Part shown: positions 34,222 through 45,790 of the stretch, piece after piece
How positions within the stretch are numbered: position 1 is the stretch's first letter
Layout: the number at the start of each line of letters is the position of its first letter
Assembly: GCA_023614405.1 (NCBI GenBank)
Contig: CM042685.1
Span: 186,158,257 to 186,222,256 of the forward strand
Direction of reading: 5' to 3'
Length of the DNA stretch: 64,000 nt
Origin: Avena insularis
Taxonomy: Eukaryota; Streptophyta; Magnoliopsida; Poales; Poaceae
Made by a program: the position numbers and the translations under genes
The notes under the pieces: generated by a model
Database searches by the model: none
What the model was told of the DNA's origin: nothing
What the model saw: the letters and a program-made list of their open reading frames with translations, nothing else

Positions 34222-35724
34222 TGATGACCCACAAGTATAGGGGGTGTATCGTAGTACATTCGATAAATAGGAGTGTCGATCCTAACGAGGAGCAGAAGGT
34301 GTTGACTAGTGGTATGGAGCAGGAAATCTCTGTAAATACTTAGCAAACATATTTTTAGGGGTTTTCTGATAAGGCAACAAAACAAAGAGCAAGTAATAAA
34401 TAACAAATGCAGAAAGTTTCCCAATCCTTTCTTAGCAAAGGACAAGCCGGTGGAAATACTTATAAGGACCAAACGTTCTCGAGGACACATGGGAATTCTG
34501 TCAAGTGCTTTCGCTTCAAATAGTTGAGTACTCTTCTTTGGTGTTCTAAGTGTTGTGTGGGTGAACCTGTGCTAATGTACCGACCTTACTTGGACTAATA
34601 CATACTTGTGATTAAACCCCCTGCAAGCATCCGCAACTACATGAAAGTAATTAAGATATAAACCTAACCACAGCCTTAAACTCTGAGATCCTACGCTCCC
34701 TTGTGCAAAGGTGTCCTAACGGGGGTTCAGGTTTCTGTCACTCCGGCAAACCCACAATTAGTAGACAAATACACAATGCATTTCCCTAGGCGCATAAATG
34801 GTGAAGTATCATGTAGTCGACGTTCACATGATACCACTAGAAGAATAGCACCACAAATTAAATAGTAAACCATTGAATAATAACTCAACACAAATCCACT
34901 ACTAACAACATGACTTCTCCCATGTCCCCAAGAACTAAACGAGCTACTCACGAGACATCGTATGGATCAAGATCAAAGATTATATGATAATGGATAACAA
35001 TCTGAACATAAACAATAATCCAATGGTTCCACTCACAAGCATCAACTACAATAGTAATTAACACCGGGAAAGTTTCCCCTAAGAACTAAAGCAATATGCA
35101 ACAGAATTGTTACAGCGGGACGGAGTGGTGATGATGGTGCTGGTGGATATGATGGTGTGGATTATGATGATGATACCGATGAAGCCTAGCTTGATGACGG
35201 TGTTGATGGCGACGATCTCCCCTCTCCAGGAAGAAATTTCCCCGGCAGAAATCTGTCTGTCGGAGAGATCTTTCTCTCTCGGTGTTTTCCGCCCCATAGA
35301 GGCAGCGGAAATCTATCTGTGGTCACTCCCTGTTGTTAGGGTTACATGAGGAAGATATAGGCGAGAGGGCGGAGTCGGAGGCCGAGAAGGTGGGCCACAC
35401 ATGCCCTAGGCGCCGGGCCAGGTGGGCCCGCGCCTAGGGGGTGTGGGCACCCTGTGGCCCTTCTTCGCCTCCCCTTCTAGCTTCCTTAGTCTTCCGGGAA
35501 AATATAATTTTCCCACATTTTTCTAGTATTTTTCTGATCTTCGCAAAATTGCATCAAAACACCTCCTTTTCCATCAGAATCCAGACTCCGACAGTTCATC
35601 CTCCAAGAATCATCCAACATGCATCAACATATGAAAAGAAATAAGTATTACCTCATAATAATATATATATCAATGAATAGAGGCAAATTATGATATAGAA
35701 TGGCGATGATAATTGGACGTATCA
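34222..35724 (-). repeat. 3' LTR of F (F1), 1503 bp
   Basis: Plus strand TGATGACCCACAAGTA...GGACGTATCA. Its outer parts pair with F4 (the 5' LTR), but 34547-35097 is identical to the LTR of G at 48072-48622. The minus-strand TATA-like GCCTATATCTTCC lies near 35350-35362. ORFs inside (34727-34951, 35107-35349) are LTR sequence, not genes. Confidence 0.9.
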
Positions 35725-35739
35725 ACTCCCCCCAAGCTT
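35725..35739 (-). other. polypurine tract of F
   Basis: Minus strand AAGCTTGGGGGGAGT directly before the 3' LTR; primes plus-strand DNA synthesis. An identical 15-mer occurs internally at 37638-37652. Confidence 0.75.
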
Positions 35740-37688
35740 AGACCTTCGCTTGTCCCCAAGCGAAAACTGAGCTCAGTAAACATGTCCACAGGTTTATGGA
35801 GTGAAGTGTCGATAAAAGAATACGGACAAGAAGCATCACACTTACCATTACACAACTCATAGAAGAAAGAAACTCACCATTATATAACTTAGATTGCAAC
35901 AAGTACAGTAGTCACAATATAAATGCATAAAGATAAATCATAATTGGGATTGGCAAACTCCTATTCCTGGTCAGATAATAGTTGGCAAATGGTTTCACAA
36001 AAAGCTTTTTGTAGAAATTTTATAACAGGAGCACTCTTTGCTCAAAAAGGTTTTTCACAATGATGGCTTTCAAAGTAATACTCAATAGATAAGAGTCTTG
36101 TGCAAACAAGGAAAATAAAGAACATGATTGGATAAATCACCATATGAATGCTTGCAACACAACAACTCAAATGCTTGCTAGAGATATAGAGGAAGTAGGT
36201 TTACTGACTCAACTTTAGAAGATAGGAGAAAGGTCCCTTTATAGAGGGTAGCAGGGATTTCAAGACATAAAGAGCTTCCAAAAGATTATGATACTTACTA
36301 GCTTTGATCCCTCATTGCCCCTATCATAGGCATCTTGAGATGGTTAAGGTTGAAGTGCACAAAGATGGAGTTGCTTGACGAAATATAAGTTGGTAATCTC
36401 ATGTCCCTTGAATATGAGGGCCACTCCTCATGCTACTCAACTTTAGTTACCGGTAAGTTCTTGTCATTGTAAGTACATGCGTATCATAGAGAACCGCCAA
36501 CAGGGTACCCCTTGCACATGGTACAGGAGCTATCCCATAACCAAAATGACAAGGCAAGCAGACAATGAGCATCTCAGTGATCTTTTTATTTACTATGTGC
36601 ATAGCTTTTTATTGAGGATGCTTCATAGATAGCTCACTATGGTGATGTTGCAAGTTTCAACCATGATTAGGCATGGATTAGGCTAGCGGCCCAGGCGTTT
36701 CTCTAACACAAAATACAGCCTCCATGGACTTACAAGTTCCCTCTTTATTTCACACCATTGACATCCACAGACAAAACAGAACGATATCACATGTGTACAG
36801 AGTACAAGTGAAATGTTGAAAGTGTTCCCCATGACGGCACGGTTCTGCTAATTCCAACGTATAGATGCAAGCATATACAACTTTGATGACACAATGGTTC
36901 AAGTCTATTAGGGGCCAGAAAATAAGGTGTGCCATCAAGTTCGTGAGAGCTTTACTAACTAGTTTTCACGTAAAAAATACTTTTTAATTTGAAAGATGGA
37001 TGAAGCTTGAGAATTTTCTTGGAAAATCAATTGCTAATAGGTACATATGGTGGAAACAAATGGCAAAGGTTTTGGTTAAAGGGTTTGGAAACATGAGAAG
37101 TATGCCTTCTCAAAACAGGTTTTTGGCTAGCAAGGCTGGGTAGCAAGCAAGAGAGTTGAAAGAAACAAGCAAACATATAAGTAATAAAGCCAAACATGCA
37201 ATCTTCCTTGAAGACACAAAAGAACTTAAATAAAGAATACTAAGCTTATGAGCCAACAAGAAAGAAAATAAATGATACAAAATACCTGTAAGCTTTTCTC
37301 ATTTTCTTTCAAACCTCAAAAAGTATTGCTACTGACCAGAACTCGGTTTGCCAAAACCAATTTAGATCCACTTGATGATCCCAAGTGATGCCAATACTGA
37401 TCAACAAGATCCATCATATAATAGAGATTGCAAACTAAAATAAGAAGTGCAAAAAGTAAAAGATGAAACTTCTCATTAATATTCTAATAAAAGCACTCAC
37501 ACCAAGGGATACATAGATAATCAACTAAAGGAGAGATACTTCCACATGCAAACCAAAATATAAGATAACACCTCTACCAAAGATATGAATCCACTAAAAC
37601 GGTAAAAGATAAAAGATAATGGTTATGACACCGCGGCACTCCCCCCAAGCTTGGAACAATCCAAGGGGATGCCAAACCTGATGATGAA
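35740..37688 (-). other. 3' non-coding block of F
   Basis: About 1.9 kb between the extra ORF and the polypurine tract, closely matched by the block of G (42304-44255) and more loosely by A and D. ORF 36750-36938 lies in the shared segment, with a counterpart in G at 43316-43504, but many differences change residues; I do not call it a gene. The second polypurine-tract copy is at its upstream end (37638-37652). Confidence 0.6.
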
Positions 37689-38189
37689 TTACTCCTTCGG
37701 TGGTGGTGGTGTTCTCTTGTCATCATAAAACTTCCAAGGCAAAGGTTCCCCATCCAAAAAGGATGTCCTTGTCTCTGCAATCCTGAAACGAGCAGCGGAG
37801 CTTATGCGATCAAATCTAGCCTCATACTCATAGTTTTTATTTTGTATGTCGTAGAGTTGTGCTTGAAGTTGGTTGGTGGTCTGACGGAGCGAGAAGATTT
37901 ATTCTCGGAGCTCATCCACCTCCTCCTCATGTTTGGCAATGAGTTCTAAACTTATCTTGTAAATAACATCCACTTCGCATTCTGCCATCTTCTTGTACCT
38001 GAAAACCTCCTGCTCCAATGCTTCCATCTTATCTTCCAGACTTCCTTATCCCTTGGGGCCTTGAACTTCTTTCATCTGTACCTTCCCATCTTTGAGAATC
38101 ATCTCCTTAGGATGGATCTTCAACTCATACATGTATGGGTTGAGGATATCTGCAGAGGAATCCTCCATGGGTGATTCAGAGGAAGACAT
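37689..38189 (-). pseudogene. extra ORF downstream of pol in F, 166 codons, two stops
   Basis: Frame from ATG at 38189 (MSSSESPMEDSSADILNPYM...KIHPKEMILKDGK) to TAA at 37689-37691. Two in-frame TAA stops interrupt it (38046-38048 and near 37899). The middle is strongly heptad-like and rich in Glu, Lys and Leu (coiled coil); the end is RTPPPPKE. It occupies the position of the env-like third ORF of Athila elements, but I see no signal peptide or membrane segment. Upstream is a splice-acceptor-like site (38215). G has a different ORF in this place with the same last eight residues. Function unknown. Confidence 0.6.
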
Positions 38190-38528
38190 TGTAGCTCCAA
38201 AACTGAGAATTTGCCTGACAGAAACAGATCGAAACAAAAACATGATGAGAACTCGATGCAAGAACCTCGAGGAATCTGGGGGTTATATATTACGAAGTTT
38301 CAAAGCATAAGGAAGGTTTTGATACGAAAATGAGGCGGAGACGGAGCTCGGGGGAGGCACACCCCCTCCAGGCGCGGGGAAAGGTGGGCCCACGCCTGGG
38401 GTGGGTTTGGCCACCCCGGCCTCCGTTTCCTCCTCTATTCCGTCTCGTAACTTCCCTTATGTATAAAAAAACATCAAAATAATAAAAAAATTAGGATTTC
38501 ACGAACGTTCTGTTTTCACCCCTTTTAC

Positions 38529-40809
38529 CTATTCAAAGACGAACTCTGCAGTTTCTGGTGTTTGGTTTCTAATAAATTCTTCTGGAGTCACCATTTGAAT
38601 AACATCGACATCTTCATTATAAGAATCTCTAGAAATATAATGTTTTAGTCTTCGACCATTCACCACCTGTGTTGTGTCATCCTTCAAAGAAGATATTTGA
38701 TATCTCCCAAACGATATACTTCCTTAATAACAAAAGGTCCTTCCCATTTTTAGAGTAGTTTCCCTGCAAAAAATCTGAGACGAGACCTATACAAAAGAAC
38801 TTTCTCACCAACATGGAACTCTCTTTTGAGAATCCTCCTATCATGCTATCTTTTTACTTTTTCCTTAAAGAGTTTAGCGTTTTCATAAGCCTCAATTCTC
38901 CACTCATCTAAGGCACTCATGTTAAGCAATCTTTTCTCAGCAGCAAGTTTAAAATCTCTATTCAACTCTTTCACTGCCCAATAAGTTTTATATTCTAATT
39001 CTAAAGGCAAGTGACAAGCTTTCCCATAGACCATTTTGTAAGGAGACATCCCCATAGGATTTTTATAAGCAGTTTTATAAGCCCACAAAGTGTCATTCAA
39101 CTTTTTACCCCAATTTTTCTAGATCTATTGACAGTCTTCTGCAAGATACATTTAATTTTCCTATTGGAAAGTTCTACTTGCCCACTGGTTTGGGGGTGAT
39201 AAGCTGAAGCAATTCTATGGTTTACATCGTACTTAGCGAGAGTTTTTATAAAAACCCCATGAATAAAATGAGAGCCTCCATCAGTCATGAGATATCTAGG
39301 CACACCGAACCTAGGAAAAATAACATCCTTAAGCATTTTCAAGGAGGTCTTACCATCAGCACTATTTGTAGGTATGGCTTCTACCCACTTTGTAACATAG
39401 TCGACAACAACAAGAATATGAGTGTACCCTTTTGAAGGGGAAAAGGACCCATAAAGTCAAATCCCCAACAATCAAAATGTTCAATAACAAGAGAATAATT
39501 CATAGGCATTTCATTGCGTCTAGAAATGTTACCTACTCGTTGACATTCATCACATGATAAGACAAACTTCCTTGCATCTTTGAAAAGGGTAGGCCAATAA
39601 AATCCAGATTGTAAAACTTTTTGTGCAGTCCTATCCCCTGCATGATGTCCTCCATAAGCACTGCCATGACATTTTCTCAGTATCTCTTGTTGTTCAAATT
39701 CTGGAACACATCTTCGCATAATACCATCTACTCCTTCCTTATATAAGTGTGGGTCATCCCAAAAGTAATGCCTTAGATCATAAAAGAATTTTATTCTTTG
39801 CTGAGATGTAAAAGTTGGAGGAAAATACTTGGAAACAATAAAGTTAGCATAATCAGCATACCAAGGACTCTCATGCAGACTTACCCTTATTGAAGCCAAC
39901 TTCTCGTTTGGAAAACTATCATTAACAGGCAATGGGTCAAAAGAAATGTTTTCCAAATGAGATAAAATTATCAGCAACAGGATTATCAGCACCGTTCCTA
40001 TCCACAATATGCAGATCAAACTCTTATAAAAGCAACACCCACCTAATAAGCCTAGGCTTAGCGGCCTTATTTGTCATAAGGTACTTAATAGCAGCATGAT
40101 CAGTATGAATAGTAACCTTTGAATCAGCAATATAAGGTCTAAACTTATCACAAGCAAAGATTACAGCTAAGAACTCTTTTTCAATAGTAGCATAATTCTT
40201 TTGAGCAGCATCAAGAGTCTTGCTAGCATAATGAATAGCATTCAACTTCTTATCAACACATTATCCAAGGACAACACCCACAGCAAAATCACTAGCATCA
40301 CACATAATCTCGAAAGGTAAATTCCATTCAGGTGGTTGAACAATAGGAGCAGTAGTCAAAGCTTTCTTCAAAGATTCAAAAGCTTCCTTACAATCATCAT
40401 CAAAAACAAAAGGTACATCTTTTTTAAGAATATTAGTAAGGGGCTTTGAAATTTTGGAGAAATATTTAATAACCTCCTATTGAAACCATCATGACCAAGG
40501 ATACTAGGAATACCTTTGATATCTCTAGGACAAGGCATCTTCTCAATTGCTTCTATTTTGTCTCTGTCAACTTCAATGCCTCTTTCAGAAATTTTGTGTC
40601 CAAGAACAATCCCTTCATTAACCATGAAATGGCATTGTCCCAATTAAGAACAAGGTTGGTTTCTTCACATCTCTGCAAAACTTTATCAAGGTTATGCAAA
40701 CAGTTATCAAAAGAAGTTCCATAGACGGAGAAATCATCCATGAAAACCTCCACAATTTCTTCACAAAAACCATGAAAGATAGCAGACATGCATCTTTGAA
40801 AGATAGAAG
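38529..40809 (-). pseudogene. pol: F pol, C-terminal part: RT end, RNase H, integrase
   Basis: Continues the RT across the G insertion: FQRCMSAIFHGF, then the active-site FMDDFSVYG (40755-40729) with both catalytic Asp. RNase H: CDASDFAVGVVLG followed by a stop (TAA near 40262), [25 protein letters not shown]. Integrase: H2C2 zinc finger (CHGSAYGGHH...CDECQR, 39680-39535), DFMGPFP, then in other frames TDGGSHF (39282) and SGQVELSNRKIK with the Glu, a GKACHLPLELE block, and a C-terminal tail ending VFE at a TAG (38529-38531). Frameshifts near 40480, 40020, 39380 and 39100 break it. Confidence 0.85.
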
Positions 40810-42288
40810 TGATGACCCACAAGTATAGGGGGTGTATCATAGTACTTTCGATAAATAGGAGTCTCGATCCCAACGAGGAGCAGAAGGTCTTGACTAGTGG
40901 TATGGAGCAGTAAATCTCTATAAATACTTAGGAAACAAATTTTTAGGGGTTTCCTGATAAGGCAACAAAACAAAGAGCAAGTAATAAAGAACAAACGCAG
41001 CAAGTGGCCCAATCCTTTCTTAGCAAAGGACAAGCATGTTAAAATACTTATAAGGACGAAACGTTCTCGAGGACACATGGGAATTCTGTCAAGTGCTTTC
41101 GCTTCAAATAGCTGAGTACTCTTCTTTGGTGTTGTAAGTGTTGTGTGGGTGAACTTGTGCTAATGTACATACTTGTGATTAAACCCCCTGCAAGCATCCG
41201 CAACTACAGGAAAGTAATTAAGATATAAACCTAACCACAGCCTTAAACTCTGAGATCCTACGCTCCCTTGTGCAAAGGTGTCCTAACGGGGGTTCAGGTT
41301 TCTGTCACTCCGGCAACCCCACAATTAGTAGACAAATACACAATGCATTCCTCTAGGCCCATAAATGGTGAAGTATCATGTAGTCTACGTTCACATGACA
41401 CCACTAGAAGAATAGCACCACAACTTAAATATTAAACCATTGAATAATAACTCAACACAAATCCACTACTAACAACATGACTTCTCCCATGTCCTCAAGA
41501 ACTAAACGAACTACTCACGAGACATCATATGGATCAAGATCAAAGATGATATGATAATGGATAACAATCTGAACATAAACAATAATCCAATGGTTCCACT
41601 CACAAGCATCAACTACAATAGTAATTAACACCGGGAAAGTTTCCCCTAAGAACTAAAGCAATATCCAACACAATTGTTACAGCAGGACGGAGTGGTGATG
41701 ATGGTACTGGTGGAGATGATGGTGTGGATGATGATGATGATCCCGATGAAGCCTAGCTTGATGACAGTGTTGATGGCGACGATCTCCCCTCTCCGGGAAG
41801 GAATTTCCCCTGCAGAAATTTGTCTGCCGGAGAGATCATTCTCTCTCGATGTTTTCCGCCCCGCAGAGGCGGCGGAAATCTATCTGTGGTTGCTCCCTAG
41901 TGTTAGGGTTCCGTGAGGAAGATATAGGCGAGAGGGCAGAGTCGGAGGCCGAGAAGTTGGGCCACACCTTCCCTAGGGGGGGGCAGGTGGGCCCATGCCT
42001 AGGGGGTGTGGGCCCCTTGTGGCCCTTCTTCGCCTCCCCTTCTCGCTTCCTCATTCTTCTGGGAAAATATAATTTTCCCATATTTTTTGGTATTTTTCTG
42101 ATCTTCGCGAAATTGCATCAAAACACCTCTTTTTCCATTAGAAACCAGCCTCCGGCAGTTCATCCTCCAAGAATCATCCAACATGCAAAAACAGAGGAAA
42201 AGACATAAGTAATACCTCATAATAAGACAGATATCAATGAATAGAGGCAAATTATTATATAGAATGGTGATGCAAATTGGACGTATCA
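40810..42288 (-). repeat. 3' LTR of G (F2), 1479 bp
   Basis: Plus strand TGATGACCCACAAGTA...GGACGTATCA. Lacks about 20 bases present in the other three copies after position 41167. Pairs with the G 5' LTR in its right third (CCCCTGCAGAAAT, ATGCAAAAACAGAGG). Confidence 0.9.
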
Positions 42289-44255
42289 ACTCCCCCAATC
42301 TTAGACCTTCGCTTACCCCCAAGCAAAAACTGAGCTCAGTAAACATGTCCACAGGTTTATGGGGTGAAGTGTCGATAAAAGAATATGGACAAGAAGCATC
42401 ACACTTACCGTTACTCAACTCATAGAAGAAAACAACTCATCATTATATAACTTTAGCTTGCAACAAGTACATGAGTCACAATAGATATGCATAAATATAA
42501 ATAATAATTGGAATTGGCAAACTCTTGTTCCTGGTCAGAGAACAGCTGGCAAACAGTTTCACAAAAAGCTTTTTGTAGAAGTTTTATAACAGGAGCACTC
42601 TTTGCTCAAAAAGGTTTTTCACAATGAAGGCTTTCAAAGTAATACTCAATAGATAAGAGCCTTGTGCAAACAAGGAAGGTAAAGAACATGATCGAATAAA
42701 TCACCATATGAATGCTTGCAACACAACAACTCAAATGCTTGCTGGAGAAAGAGAGGAACTAGGTTTACTGACTCAACTTAGAAGATAGGAGAAAGGTCCC
42801 TTTATAGAGGGTAGTAGGGATTTCAAGTCATAAAGAGCTTCCAAAAGATTATGTTACTTACTAGCTTTGAGCCCTCATTTCCCCTATCATAAGCATCTTG
42901 AGATGATTACGGTTAAAGTGCACAAAGGTGGAGTATATGCTTGACGAAATGTAAGTTGGCAACCTCATGTCCCTTGAATATGAGAGCCACTCCTCATCCT
43001 ACTCAACTTTAGTCACCGGTAAGTTCTTGTCATTGTAAGTGCATGCGTATCATAGAGAACCACCAACGGGGTACCCCTTGCACATGGTACAGGAGCTATC
43101 CCATAACCAAAATGACAAGGCAAGCAGACAATGAGCATCTCAGCGATCTTTTTATTTACTGTGTGCATAGATTTTTATTGAGGATGCTTCATAGATAGCT
43201 CACTATGGTGACACTGCAAGTTTCCAGCATGATTAGGCATGGCTTAGGCTAGTGGCCCAGGCGTTTCTCTAACACAAAATACAGACTCCATGGACTTACA
43301 AGTTCCCTCTTTATTTCACACCGTTGACATCCACAGACAAAAGAGCACGATATTAACTATGTACAGAGTACAAGTGCAATGTTGAAAGCGTTCCCCGTGA
43401 TAGCACGGTTCTGCTAATTCCAGCGTATAGATGCAATCATATACAACTTCAATGACACAATGGTTCAAGTTTATTAGGGGCAAGAAAATAAGGTGTGCCA
43501 TCAAGTTTGTGAGAGATTTACTAACTAGTTTTCACATAACAAAATACTTTTTAATTCGAAAGATAGATGAAGCTTGAGAATTTGCTTGGAAAAGCAATTG
43601 CTAATAGGTAGATATGGTGGACACAAATGGCAAAGGTTTTGGTTAAAGGGTTTGGAAAGATGAGAAGTATGTCTTATCAAAACAGGTTTTTGGCTAGCAA
43701 GGCTAGGTAGCAAGCAAGAGAGTTGAAAGAAACAAGCAAACATACAAGTAATAAATCCAAACATGCAATCTTCCTTGAAGACACAAAAGAACTTAAATAA
43801 AGAATACTAAGCTTATGAGCCAACTAGAAAGAAATAAATGATACAAAATACCTGTAAGATTTTCTCATTTTCTTTCAAACCTCAAAAAGTGTTGCTACTG
43901 ACCAGAACTCGGTTTTCCATAACCATTTTAGATCCACTTGATGATCCCAAAGTGATGCCAATACTGATCAACAAGATCCATCATATAATAGAGATTGCAA
44001 ACTAAAATAAGAAGTGCAAAAAGTAAAAGATGAAACTTCTCATTAATAATACAATAAAGGAACTCACACCAAGGGATACATAGATAACCAACTAAAGGAG
44101 AGATACTTACACATGCAAACCAAACTATAATATAACACCTCTACCAAAGATATGAATCCACTAAAAAGGTAAAATATAAAAGATAATGATGTTGATACCG
44201 TGGCACTCCCCCCAAGCTTGGAACAAGCCAAGGGGATGCCAAACCTGATGACGAA
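42289..44255 (-). other. 3' non-coding block of G
   Basis: Counterpart of 35725-37688 in F. The terminal polypurine tract (42289-42303) is altered relative to F (five C and AATCTT on the plus strand), whereas the internal copy at 44205-44219 keeps the intact 15-mer. Confidence 0.6.
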
Positions 44256-44789
44256 TTACTCCTTTGGTGGTGGTGGTGTTCTCTTGATAAGGTATTCAAT
44301 AAGATTCCTCAACTCCTCAATCTCAAAGGTTAGAGTACGAATCAACTCCGAGTTTTGCTCAATGCGGTTCATGATCATATCGGACCAAGAATTCCAGTCC
44401 TTACTATTCTTTCCCCACTCTTCCTTCTCAGTGTGTTGCTCCCCTGCATGGTTGGAACGAGGCATATCCCACATCAAGGGAAAGTTCCCTTTGGGCACAT
44501 GTTGATATTGACGCTCATGTATAAGAGTGTGGAAGGGTTCCTTGGTACTTGGAGAAGGTGATCGTGGAGAGAGGGTATGATGTGGAGGTTTCCCTCCTAT
44601 AGACATCCTTGATGTCCTCTTAGGCTTGATAGGTTTTGCCACCACTCCAATGCTTGCGACGGTAGCGCAGATGTCCGGTTTCTTGTCCTCCTCCATGTCT
44701 CCTTCATAACCTACCAAAATCTCCTCCTCCTTGGGTTTGCGAGGATCGTCTTCCTTGGGCTTCTTTCCCTTGTCGTTGGCGGAGACCAT
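44256..44789 (-). CDS. extra ORF of G, intact, 177 aa
   Basis: MVSANDKGKKPKEDDPRKPK...; charged N-terminus, a Pro/Ser-rich middle (HHTLSPRSPSPSTKEP), a Trp-containing segment (EEWGKNSKDWNSWSDM), and a C-terminal coiled-coil-like helix (NRIEQNSELIRTLTFEIEEL) ending RTPPPPKE. No transmembrane segment or signal peptide seen. It sits where F has an unrelated ORF; leader and tail nucleotides are shared. A conserved splice-acceptor-like site lies 27 bases upstream (44815-44817), suggesting expression from a spliced RNA. Unlike gag and protease of the same element it is uninterrupted. Function not known. Confidence 0.65.
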   Translation of the reverse strand: MVSANDKGKKPKEDDPRKPKEEEILVGYEGDMEEDKKPDICATVASIGVVAKPIKPKRTSRMSIGGKPPHHTLSPRSPSPSTKEPFHTLIHERQYQHVPKGNFPLMWDMPRSNHAGEQHTEKEEWGKNSKDWNSWSDMIMNRIEQNSELIRTLTFEIEELRNLIEYLIKRTPPPPKE

Positions 44790-45129
44790 GGTGCTCTAAA
44801 CTTGAGAAGATTTCCTGACAGAAACAGATCAAAACGAAAACACAATGAGAACATGATGCACGAACCTCGGGGGATCCGGGGGGGTTATATATTACGAAGT
44901 TTCAATGCATAAGGAAAGTTTTAACACGAAAATAAGGCAGAGACGGAGCTCGGGGGAGGCACACCCCCTCCAGGTGCGGCCAGCTAGGGCCCGCATCTAG
45001 GGTGGGTTTAGCCACCCCAGCCTCCGTTTCCTCCTCTGTTCCATCTCGTGACTTACCTTATGTATTAAAAACATCAAAAATATAAAAAGATTGGGGTTTC
45101 ACGAACCTTCTGTTTTCACCACTTTTACC

Positions 45130-45790
45130 TATTCAAAGACGAACTCTGTAGACTCCTTTTCTCCTTCTCCTGGAAATTCCTTTCCTCACATGGCAATACA
45201 CAAACTTCAATGGAAACATTAGTGTAAGCAAAAAAAAATAACCTTTAGGTACGCACTTCAACTGAAATCCATCAAAACAAAGGCTTCTATAAGAGGCAAA
45301 TGCAAATGATAACAGAAATCTATCAAAACAGACCAACAGGTAAAGATTGATTTTATCGAAAACCTTCTGTTGCTCAAATCAAAAAGTGCAAAACTAATGA
45401 AAGTTGGGTAACAACTTGGAGAACAAGCTCAGAAAAATGAAGCTCCATCCTACGTACTGAGCTCCCTCACTAATTTTTACAATGCAGCGCAAAAATCTGT
45501 CCCAGGACAGCCACTTTTCACAACTCCTCCACTTCTCAAAAGTAGTTGAACTTGACACAAAAACCAAAACAAAAAGTATAAGGAGCAGTTATTACTGAAG
45601 TAATAACTTCCAAGACTCAACCAAACTCTTGGGTTATCTCCCAACAAGTACTTTTCTTTAATGCCTTTAAGTTAGGCTTGAAACTTTCAAAGATGCTCAC
45701 AAAGGAGATAAATATTTGAAGTGAAAGAGAGCATCAAGAAGCAAATAACCAACACATTTGAGTCTAACCCACTTCCTATGCATGGGGGTA
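45130..45790 (-). other. G segment replacing RT-integrase
   Basis: From the protease end the minus strand runs into AAGTACTTGTTGGGAGATAACCC and a 3'-block-like sequence as found after the protease in D, then at about 45130-45150 joins CAGAGTTCGTCTTTGAATAG, the exact end of F's pol (38529-38545). So a D-like spacer stands in place of RT, RNase H and integrase. Confidence 0.6.

Noticed and set aside
36750..43504. Similar 62-aa ORFs in F and G (36750-36938, 43316-43504)
   Set aside because: Differences change residues freely and no start context or domain supports coding; treated as a conserved non-coding segment.
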